NCBI GenBank assembly: GCA_029582265.1
Contig: CM055823.1
Location: forward strand, 17,047,019 to 17,111,018
Reading direction: 5' to 3'
Length of the DNA stretch: 64,000 bases
DNA from: Zoroaster sp. YZ-2022
Lineage: Eukaryota > Echinodermata > Asteroidea > Forcipulatida > Zoroasteridae
A program made the position numbers and the translations under genes. Shown one piece after another: positions 55,266 through 64,000 of the stretch (its first letter is position 1; each line of letters begins with the position of its first letter). A model generated the notes under the pieces. It did no database searches. It saw nothing but the letters and a program-made list of their open reading frames with translations, and was not told the origin of the DNA.

Positions 55266-55338
55266 GACTCATCATTGATGGGAAATACATCAGCGATTTT
55301 GACAAGGCCGAAGGGGACTTGAAACATGTGCCAGACAG
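55266..55338 (+). pseudogene. Exon island LIIDGKYISDFDKAEGDLKH, unit 2
   Basis: 73 nt between TTTTCAG and GTAATT, open. It shows two replacements and no silent change against unit 1 over this short span. Confidence 0.5.
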
Positions 55339-56206
55339 GTAATTATAAGTCTTATTTTTGGCAAGCTATGCAGCAAAATTCAAGCCTAACCGATTTTCAG
55401 CAGTCTTGGTTTTGGTGAAGGCAAGGGGAGAATTAGTAAAATATTATAGGTCATCTTTCATATTGAAAAAAAATAGTTTATAAATTATATCATACATGTA
55501 GATGCTGGTGGCTGTTTATGTAAGTCCTCACACAGCTTTTGCAGGATTCTTAATAGATGTAACCCTGGGAATGCACAAGTATTTACCTTAACCCTTTCTC
55601 CCACCCGTACCAAGTGCCCCTGACGTCTCAGTTAACCCGGACGATGATCAAGCAAATAAGAAAGCAGGAGTAATACAAAATGCTACAATAGGAGTATAGA
55701 AAACACTCCATAGATCCAGACGTATTCAAAGATCGTCATTCATACGCCTACATTTGAAATATGTTGCAGAGAATGAGTTCTGCCAATTTATGTTCTATCA
55801 AAGCTTTCATAAATATTTAAAAAGTAACTAAGGAAAAAAATTATCATGATGAATATATTGCACTGAGTGGCTGAATCTGTCTATTAAAATGAATTACTAA
55901 ATTGAAAAGAGCAGGGTTAGAACCTGCAACATCTGGGTTACCGTACCGGTATCTAGAGCTATCTAGCTCTGTGTTGGTTCTCCCTATTTTGTCAATATCT
56001 TTGTTCTGGGGGCGCTAAGCATCAAAAGCTATTCAATTTCCATAAATGTCGTTTGCCAGGGATCACACCCCCATGGAAGATACTGTCTGGGGATCACAAG
56101 GATGAGGCTTTTTGAAAGTCATGATATTAAGTATTAAGTATTGGGTTTGGAACCTGAGCTGTTTAGCCTTATTAGCATTACTGATACAATACATTTCTCA
56201 TTTCAG

Positions 56207-56327
56207 GTTTACAAACACAAGACAGAACATCTTGGACCTGCCACAGTCATATTGAATGAAACTCTAGGGAGGCAACTGATGAGCTTGTACATAAAATACA
56301 CACGGCCTGCCTCGAGTGAGTGTTCAG
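56207..56327 (+). pseudogene. Recombinase-like exon VYKHKTEHLGPATVIL..., unit 2 (open)
   Basis: 121 nt between CTCATTTCAG and GTTAGA, fully open: VYKHKTEHLGPATVILNETL then GRQLMSLYIKYTRPASSECS. The HKT....GPA..(I/V)L pattern followed by L...(Y)(I/V)...RP is characteristic of multicopy invertebrate tyrosine-recombinase-like proteins. The Lys would be the beta-hairpin catalytic lysine. It is the only open copy of this exon in the window. Confidence 0.65.
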
Positions 56328-57052
56328 GTTAGAATTCTTATTCTCACCCTCTATGTCAAATTTCTTTTCATATATTTATAACACACATCTTGTTGATTCT
56401 TTATCCTTAATGGCTAAAATACGGTAACAAAGGGTTCTGAAATTTACATGAACCGTGAATTGTTGAATTGTTTCTTGCATGTCCAGACACATAATAGTTT
56501 GATCTTCATATAGTCATGTATAGTATACATGTATATGCCCCCATGGGATTGTCAATGCTTAATTATTGTAATTCCTCAGTCAGACATGATCAGTTTACTT
56601 TATTCTCAGAGGAAGAAATTTAACTATAAATATATATCGATGGAAATAATGCGAACACTAAGCAGATGTTAAAATCGAATGAAATTATTTGTATGTGTTA
56701 TTCAATACTGACCTCAGGTCTTGGTCATTGCCCTCCCTTGTTTCCAGCTACTCGTATATTATTAGTAATCACACAAACAGCTGGGCACTAATTGTCTTGA
56801 AGGCAATGTACTTGGTAGAAATAGTATTGTTTTGAAAGTTCAGTATATTATCCAATTCATGTTTAAAGTGGGTAGATATTGTTACAAATGGGCTGACAGT
56901 CATTGTGATTCCTTTTCTTGTGGGACTCATGTGGCTTGCAGTTTAAGTTTTAAACAAACTGCATTCCTTTCCTAATAGCTATCCTGCATACACTAAAAAT
57001 GTTATAATTGAGATTAATATAGACATTTTTTTTTCTTGACATTCCTCAGCAG

Positions 57053-57148
57053 GTGCTATGAGTTCAGAACATTCACCCTTGTTTGTTGGGACAGGAGTCA
57101 AACCATTGTTATAATCAATCATATGTAAAACAGCTGCAACAAATTAAG
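57053..57148 (+). pseudogene. Recombinase-like exon GAMSSEHSPLFVGTGV..., unit 2 (stop)
   Basis: Shares with unit 1 the TAA after KPLL, and also GGAGTC for GGAGGC. Confidence 0.55.
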
Positions 57149-57914
57149 GTAGGTGAGTATATCTACATGTATCTATATCCATATAATATTCAATGGGTTC
57201 ATCTGAGTTCATCTAAAACTATCAGTGCAGGATTCAGTGTCAAGCCGCAAGCCTGCTCTGATTGTGACGATATACCCCCTTTAAGAAAGCATCCTCATGA
57301 AAGCATTACACTAACTCTAACTGGTTTAAGCATAAAAGGGGTTTGGATACATCCCTTCATTACCATTGCAATATCCAACATACTTTTATACATACAAATT
57401 CAAGTTGCAGGATATCAGTGTATGATGTTATCCGGAATATTTTGAAAGCGGGAATGAAAGGGTAATGCTTTGTCCTAATTAATTCAGGGAGTAACTGAGT
57501 GAATTATACTTGCAATGTAATATGTTAATAGTACTGAAATACTGAACACTCTGAGAAGTTATTCCACTTGACAATGTGAAATGTATGAATGAAATACTCA
57601 AATTTTAAATGGATCATTGGACATTGAAACATTTCCACATTTTAACAAATACAAACAAATGTGAACATATTTTCTACAGTTTGGCTTCTATACATCTCTT
57701 GATTCTATAAGTATATGGATGTATTCACATTCATTTATTAACCATTGGTGTATATACACTCCCTTTTAATTATAAGATTGTGAGAATTGCTTCTTTCAAT
57801 AAGTTGGATCATGTAAATGCACACTGCAGAATGGGTGGATCAGTTCCACTCAACAGGGCGATTGCTGTGTTCTGTTCCCAAGTTAAAATGTGTAATAAAT
57901 TGATTTGTTTACAG

Positions 57915-57990
57915 GTGTAAAACATTTCTTTACATCAAATCTGATGAGGAGATTGATTCTGTAGTTGCCATATCTGCCAAATTAATATTT
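57915..57990 (+). pseudogene. Recombinase-like exon CKTFLYIKSDEEIDSVVAIS, unit 2
   Basis: Follows TTTGTTTACAG and reads in register with the other copies. No catalytic Arg and no firm donor. Confidence 0.4.
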
Positions 57991-58053
57991 GTTTTGGTGA
58001 TCATTGCAGTTGCAAGCCTTCCAAAAATGATGATCAAAAATTATTGGTTTCAG

Positions 58054-58201
58054 GCTGTTGACACTCTAAGCCAGAGAGGCTCATCAAGTTACCCAACTAA
58101 TGTCTCATAAGACAGAAACTCAGAATGCCTACTATGTAGCTGCACAGGAAAACAGAGAAGAAATAAGGGCATGCAACATGCTTTCATCAGTTCTGTGTAA
58201 G
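58054..58201 (+). pseudogene. Recombinase-like catalytic exon, unit 2 (frameshifted)
   Basis: 148 nt instead of 150: two bases are lost in AGCCAGAGAG(AG)GCTC, so the LMSHKTETQNAYY block is out of frame with AVDTLSQR. Confidence 0.6.
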
Positions 58202-58827
58202 GTACGTTGGACATAAACTATCAACAATAAAGATTTACATATTTAAGAACAAAAAGCAGTATGGACAATGTGTGAAAATTGTAAACAAAAACTAGATTTT
58301 TGTTGTCTTTTTAAATGAACTTTGCTTTTTGAACAAAGAATGATGGCCTTCTGTTTGTTTGAAAGATTGCTTTTTGAACACGGTTTCAAGAAATAATTTT
58401 CATTTATTGTTATTAACAATTAATGAACTCTAATCAGAGTAGTTGAAATAACACTGAATATTTGTTGTCAATAAACATCAGATAAAATTGTATAACTTGC
58501 CATTGAAAACAAAATTATGTTAATTAATATTAAATTAGCACTAATTATGTCAATTGTAAATGACAAATATTAGAATAGTGTCTATGTACAATTTGAAAGC
58601 AGTCTTTCTGCTCTGTTCAGTGGAATCAAAAATCAAATTTTTTTGATTTTTAGCTAATTTTGTGATGCCACGTCTCAATTAAAGCCCCTACACTGTATTG
58701 GCAATCTCAAACAACAACAATTATTAATGTTCCTCCAGACACAGAAATTCAATGTTAAAATAAATCTGAAAAATATTAAAGATGTTAATTTTTGTTTTCA
58801 TTGGAACATTGATAATTTTGTTGTTTT

Positions 58828-58867
58828 GGTCCAAAGAACTGAATCAGCAAAACGTATGAAGTACTCA
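58828..58867 (+). pseudogene. Exon island VQRTESAKRMKYS, unit 2
   Basis: Reads VQRTESAKRMKYS before GTAAGT. The start is approximate, as in unit B. Confidence 0.4.
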
Positions 58868-59259
58868 GTAAGTTTAAAAGCGTATGAAGTACTTTGGTAT
58901 TAAGGAAAATTACTGCATGCTGAATGATGAGTGCAGTGCAGCCTTTCAAGTTTAGCATGAATGCTACCATCCATTGTTTACAAGGAACTCCAGAAAGGTC
59001 TTCAAATAATTTTGTTTGTATGCGTTCTTGCAGATATAGATTGATGCAAGTATAGCTGTGTAAAAAGTATGTCAACCTTAATGTAAAGACCGCAGAGACT
59101 GTGTTTGTTTCTTGCCATGTAAACTCATTTAATAAGGGAATAACAGTTTGTTGCTTGGTCATTACCGCCCACATCAATTTCATTTTCAAAATGAAATCCT
59201 CATTGAAAGCATTCTTTTACTTAATAATGTGTCTTCTATCTTTGATTTCTTAATGTTAG

Positions 59260-59331
59260 GTTGCAGCAGCATCTACATCAGGAATACACACTGATGAGGA
59301 CGCTCTTACAAGTACATCATTTGTATGCCAG
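59260..59331 (+). pseudogene. 72-nt exon island VAAASTSGIHTDEDALTSTS, unit 2
   Basis: Open, with TTAG acceptor and GTAAAG donor. One replacement (Pro to Ala) against units 1 and C. Confidence 0.55.
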
Positions 59332-59457
59332 GTAAAGAATTTGTTTTGACTCATCCAAAATTAATCATGCCTTAAATGCCCTTGTCATACATTAAATGCA
59401 CACTATATCACGATCAGAACAGACTTTCTGGCTCATTTATGCAGCAGCAACAGTAAT

Positions 59458-59787
59458 TAGGGTTGTGCGTTTTCAAATAATTTGGTAACCGGATATTCGG
59501 ATTTTGATTTCAGTCGAATATTCGATATTCGAAAGCCGTTGATTGTAAATTGCGCCACATGATAAAACGTGCACGTCTGATAGAGTGAGGTCAAACTTGC
59601 TATACATGTAGGTGGTGACCAAATGTACACAAAATGATTATTGGGAGGGGGGGGGTGTTAATGATGGAAGCGCTAATAAAAAAAAATCAACAAAAAGTTA
59701 ATTTTTTTTCTTCAAATATTTGAACCGGAAAAACCAACCGGATATTTGAACCATTGATTGAATATTTGATTATTCAACACAGCCCTA
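59458..59787. mobile_element. hAT-like MITE with perfect 8-bp target duplication, unit 2
   Basis: ACAGTAAT at 59450-59457 and 59788-59795. Ends TAGGGTTGTGCG and ACACAGCCCTA are better preserved than in unit 1. Confidence 0.93.
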
Positions 59788-60283
59788 ACAGTAATAGGAC
59801 CTTATCAAGTGGGGTATTATTTTCAGTCATTGAGTTAATCTAAAACTAGCACTCCGATTCCATGCCCTGTTGATCGTGATGATATTGTCCCTGGCTCATA
59901 ATTTATGAAAATTCACAGAATTATTTGTTGCAAACTGCATCTAGGCATTTTGGACAAGGTCGAGTAACATGCATGCATGAAGGGACCATTAATAGTGCAA
60001 ATTACAATTTCTGGTTCTCATTTAGAATGACTTTATTAGTAAATAAAGGCGACTGAACTGGTGATTGTGTAATCAAATGACAGTGATCTGTGTGTGAGTT
60101 ATATAAAACAAATATTAATTGAGTGCCTTTATTTTGAAAAATGGTTAGAATTATATCACTGTCTCATAACACTCGGATTGCCTTGTGAAATGGGACAGTT
60201 CAGATGTTACCTAATGTGATATAATTCTATTCATGTGACCCTGAGGCACCCAATATTTATATACTATTATTATTATTTCACAG

Positions 60284-60367
60284 ACCATCAAATTCTATCG
60301 CCCATCTGCAGAGCATCCACAATCAGTATTCAGTACAAGCATCAAGAACCGGGTACCCCATTGACCA
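60284..60367 (+). pseudogene. Exon island TIKFYRPSAEHPQSVFST, unit 2
   Basis: Follows TATTTCACAG, reads TIKFYRPSAEHPQSVFSTSI and ends at the same VPH-stop as unit 0 in spite of a 9-nt deletion. This slightly favours phase 0 as the original frame and a terminal exon. Confidence 0.45.
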
Positions 60368-60799
60368 GAGTGGTTGAAATTTGAAGTTTGAAATAAAAAA
60401 CATTCAGACTATATACACATGGGGTTGGCGTTTACAGTTAAGTACTCTTTATCTGCATTATTTTATCTCAGCATTGGGTCGATCTTAACCCAACTTGAGG
60501 CTGGCAAAGCTTGAATCTGAGCATGCAATAATGGTTGTCATGAACATGAGGAAATAGAAATTATTGAAGCTTCTGACCATAGTTTAAAGCTAGGTTTAGA
60601 TGACATTTAATCTATTCATTCATGTTATGATGTACTGGTGTACCAAGCAGCTCTATTTGTCTGCACAATATATGCATGCATAATAAAAGTCTTGGACCTC
60701 ATCATCATCAGCTGGGTCATCAGAGCCAACTATTATTTTGATACTCATTGCTTTTCAATTGATTAATGTTCTGCATTATTTCTGAATTTCTTGTCTTAG

Positions 60800-60897
60800 G
60801 CCTATGTCGACTGTCGTCAGAAATTCTCAAGAAAACACACTGCGGATAAGATAGATTCTTAATATGCTAGATTCACTCAGAAAGGCAGGCAATAATG
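60800..60897 (+). pseudogene. Exon island AYVDCRQKFSRKHTADKID, unit 2
   Basis: Between TTGTCTTAG and GTAATT. It ends in a stop after KIDS, and the rest (MLDSLRKAGNNG) is in another register. Confidence 0.3.
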
Positions 60898-61537
60898 GTA
60901 ATTATATTTATTTTATTGGATATCCTACTTATCAATAATGCTCTTTTTAAGTCCTGCTGGAACTGTGTCAGGTATTTGCACCAAATTTATTTGTTTCAGT
61001 TAAGTCAAAATGAATCAACAAGTGATTTGAACAGTTGTTCCAAAGCACAAGATATAATTAGTTTATCTTAATTTTTGATGTCATTTTGTACAAAATGGTA
61101 TTGGTATTTTCCCCAATGAAAATTACCAGGAATTTAAAAATGTTAGTGTTTTCCCTTTTTAGAGAATTTCCTTGAGAAAGAGAAGGTGCAACATTGGAAC
61201 ACAACACTTTTTGTGAATTCTCCTAAATGAAAGCGCTTGATTGATTGATAACTGTACCAACTTAACACCAAGTATATGTTGTTGATTTCCCTTGAAGCAA
61301 TTTCAAAACAGTATTTTATCATCTTGCAGTTATAATAATAATTATAAAGATGAAGACATGTATGTAATGTGCTAAATTGATGTACATGTAATTGGTTAAA
61401 ATCATTATGCTATGACAGTCTACGCAACACTGAATCTATTAAAATGAAATTCTTGTCACACATTTTTTATATTTGTATAATTATTTAATTATTTATTTTT
61501 TGCAGAGCCAGAAGAAACCCTGACATCTTATTAAAGG

Positions 61538-62427
61538 CAGGCCTCCCAGCGAAACCCATAAAACCTATAAAAAACTTTTCAAAATGGGAACCTTTATTTC
61601 CCCCAAAAAACTATATTAACCTATACAAACTTATATTTTTTAATCTCCTGCAACACATTTTCTACTTCCTCATAAAATCCTCATGGCTTTGAAGAAAAAT
61701 TACTTCCTAAGTATAAAGAGATGAAGCCAAAACTGTAGCCAAACTGTAACATGTGTACCGCTCTATAGATTTTCTTAAGTGTTTCAGATCCAGGCATCTT
61801 ACATAGCTTCTAGTGTTGTATCTCAGACAGTCCACAACATGTATATACATGCTGGACATCATACTGCAGTAACACTGATTTTGATGGAAGAGTGCAAGAA
61901 GAATTACATGTGAGTATAAATCAATCACTTCATCGATTACAATCCCCAATGATGTAAACTGAGGGGACTTGCATACATGTATTTTGTCAAGGCAAAATCA
62001 TGTATGCACCGTAGCGTTTCCAGTCTTTTAGCTTCTTTGTACCTTGTACTGTACATTACACATATCATGAACTTAACATTATTTCAATGCATAATATTAT
62101 AATGTTTTTCAATGTGAAAGATCATTGATGGTTATGAGAAGCCTATACAAAGAAAATGAGAAAGCAGTTCAATCCATGATGTAAATCTGATTGAATACAT
62201 GTACATGTAACATTAAGTGTTAAAGGAACGTGTTAAAAAGAAAATGTACTTTAATTTGTTGTAGGTAAGGCAATTTACCAAAAACTTGTTAATTAACACT
62301 GCATAATCACGGGAAATAACCTATAAAAATCTATATTTTGGCATTTGGTAAACCTATAATAACCTATATTTTACTTTTACCTTTAATTTTTTTTTTATAT
62401 TTGGTGTACGATGCACTGGGAGGCCTG
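61538..62427. mobile_element. 890-bp TIR element with 6-bp target duplication, unit 2 only
   Basis: TAAAGG flanks both sides (61532-61537, 62428-62433). Ends CAGGCCTCCCAGCG and CACTGGGAGGCCTG are inverted. Subterminal AACCTATAA and CCTATA-type motifs recur near both ends. The 80-codon minus frame at 61707-61949 is not recognised. It lies inside a larger replaced segment (61190-62600). Confidence 0.85.
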
Positions 62428-63597
62428 TAAAGGTAATCAAATATGATTAATTTTGACAGTTTGCTACAGTTTAGCAGGGTTAGGGTTATGTAAATTGTTT
62501 GGTCTGGCTCAAGTGTTAGGATAAAAACTAATTACAAATATGGAAGATAATGGATGATAATTTCCTGTAGGAAAATTGCCCAAAACACTTCGTTTTAACA
62601 AAATATGAATGTATAATGTTGAGGAAAAGTGGTATTATTAAACGAACATTCTTCAAGGGAAGGTGAGCAATTTTCATAATCATATCATCACATGACTACT
62701 CGGATCTAAGACATGCACACACATGCTTCTGGTTGCATTTGTTGTTTGTTAGAATTGATTCATTTTCATCAATGAATACAACTTTATGTGTGTCTTCATG
62801 TACATGCATGATGTGTTCATATGAAATGAGCATTGCATCAAATGTGCCTCATGTATTTGTGTAGATACAAGTTGTCTAAGTAGCAAACAGCATTTGGTCA
62901 TTAAGGGCCAGGATATGTTGACACATAAGATACTGCTTTAGAGGACATGTATCACATAATTTCAAGCAAAAGAAAATAAAACAAACACATGGGGATGGTT
63001 TCCTCATGTTTTCTAAACTTGTCTTTGCAGGAGAGATGTCAACGACTTTTATATTTCAATGGGGGAAAGAAAGTGTTGGTTTAGATGCTTGGGTAGTGGT
63101 AGGATTTAATTGGAAGAGTGGTCTTCACATTGCTAAAACTGGGAAAACCTTTTGTGGTTGACTTTGAATCATTGATTTATTGTCTAAATCCTACTCGCAC
63201 AGGTTATCATCATACTTTTCAATTGTTTTTTTTTATTTATTTATTTTTTAAAATTCTAAACATTTGTATTTATTTGTATGCCAAAGTCAAAGCAAAGAGG
63301 AGCATACTTGTTCTTTGTGCATGTGTCCATCCGTCCAATACATTTCAGAAATACTTCATGGATAATATTCAAACTTGATTGGTGGATTAGTCTTGGTTCA
63401 TCAAAGAATGATTTTTAAATTTGACCCCATGAGGTGAAAGTTCAAGATAAAAAGGAAATACAATTCTGTCAGCATGATGAATGAAAGAATATTTCATTTA
63501 CAGACCTGTGGTCCGTTAACACGTATATAAATGTTTACTCATAAATGTTAAGTCACTGTTACTTACTTGGACACTTTGTTGTTTAGTCCTGTACACC

Positions 63598-63970
63598 TAA
63601 GACTGTGCGTTTTTGTTTATTTCGGGAACCGGATACCAGAAATTGGAAATATTTGGATACTTGGGTACCCATAAACAATTTTGTAAAACACGAAAATACT
63701 CCCAAATGTATAAAATAACTAATATGAACACAAATTACATTCTTGTTTTATTAGAGTCATATGGACTTTTGTGGACCTCTATATTAAAAACGACTCATAT
63801 CATCCCCATTCCCCACACACACATTTTGTTAACAAAAAATTTGAGATTTCCATTTGTGTGGCGTAAATGGTCAGTTAAAATTTTCAACAGTCGTTTATGA
63901 GTAATTGGAACTGAAAAATGGAAAAGTTTCGGTCAAGTATCCAGGTACCCGGATACCCGGCACAGTCTTA
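63598..63970. mobile_element. hAT-like MITE, unit 2 only
   Basis: Ends TAAGACTGTGCG and CGGCACAGTCTTA are inverted. Flanks TGTACACC (63590-63597) and TGTGCAGC (63971-63978) are a degraded 8-bp duplication, and unit 1 (28057-28070) has a single TGTACACC. Subterminal GGGAACCGGATACC and GGTACCCGGATACCCGG mirror the other hAT-like MITE. The 95-codon plus frame here is a shadow. Confidence 0.85.
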
Positions 63971-64000
63971 TGTGCAGCTATGGGAAGGACTCTCAGTTTT

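Larger units (their letters stand above)
47442..64000 (+). repeat. Unit 2: long paralogous unit, continues past the window
   Basis: Collinear with 3953-28080. It lacks the satellite, the fold-back element, the unique 1.6 kb, the LINEs, the 35-bp-TIR element and the dimeric SINE. It has its own insertions at 53489-54589, 61190-62600 and 63598-63970, and about 190 bp (54950-55140) that unit 1 has deleted. Confidence 0.85.

Noticed and set aside
57083..57445. 120-codon plus ORF shared with 17519-17881
   Set aside because: It starts out of register with the GAM exon and runs through intron; the two copies are similar because the whole region is duplicated, not because of protein constraint.

Overview
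The window is eukaryotic nuclear DNA, AT-rich, intron-bearing and very repeat-dense. The repertoire (L2/CR1-like LINEs with GCGCTATATAAA-type 3' ends and TAT tails, tRNA-derived SINEs, hAT-like MITEs, a Tc1/mariner fragment, large fold-back elements) fits a marine invertebrate, perhaps an echinoderm or hemichordate. That placement is an impression, not a proof. There is no bacterial-style operon, no rRNA, no CRISPR, and no complete intact gene.

The backbone is a same-strand array of decayed paralogous units. Unit 0 is a 3' part only (about 590-3952). Unit 1 runs 3953-28100. Units B (30736-34100) and C (38950-41390) are partial. Unit 2 runs from 47442 to the window end and is collinear with unit 1. 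Each unit carries short exon-like islands with AG acceptors and GT donors. Three of these (VYKHKT..., GAM.SEHSPLFVGTGG..., AVDTLSQR...LMSHKTETQNAYY...) read like the C-terminal half of a tyrosine-recombinase-fold protein of the multicopy, Crypton-like kind common in invertebrate genomes. No unit has every exon open, so I read these as pseudogenes. An antisense pseudogene of a second unnamed multicopy family (HGWYLTQEVV motif) sits in both long units.

Because units 1 and 2 (and B, C) align, each acts as an empty-site control for the others. This dates many insertions to after the unit duplication. Only in unit 1: a 149-bp satellite, a 435-bp fold-back element with a 6-bp target duplication, a 1.5-kb LINE with a 7-bp duplication, a 2.7-kb LINE nest, a LINE 3' end, a 35-bp-TIR element and a dimeric SINE. 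Only in unit 2: a SINE that itself holds a 736-bp TIR element, an 890-bp TIR element and a hAT-like MITE. Shared by both: a hAT-like MITE with a perfect 8-bp duplication and two inverted-repeat elements.

From about 34.1 kb to 46.49 kb a roughly 7.27-kb unit is tandemly repeated at near identity (Tc1 fragment, LTR-like block, palindrome, ATA microsatellite, SINE, unit-C exon module). The second copy runs into a 500-N gap, so the copy number may be wrong and the duplication may be allelic or an assembly artefact. Between units 1 and B lies a 13-copy, 60-bp minisatellite. It is open in one plus-strand frame as a 20-residue repeat and carries tRNA-like box sequences on the minus strand. It abuts an L2/CR1-like LINE.
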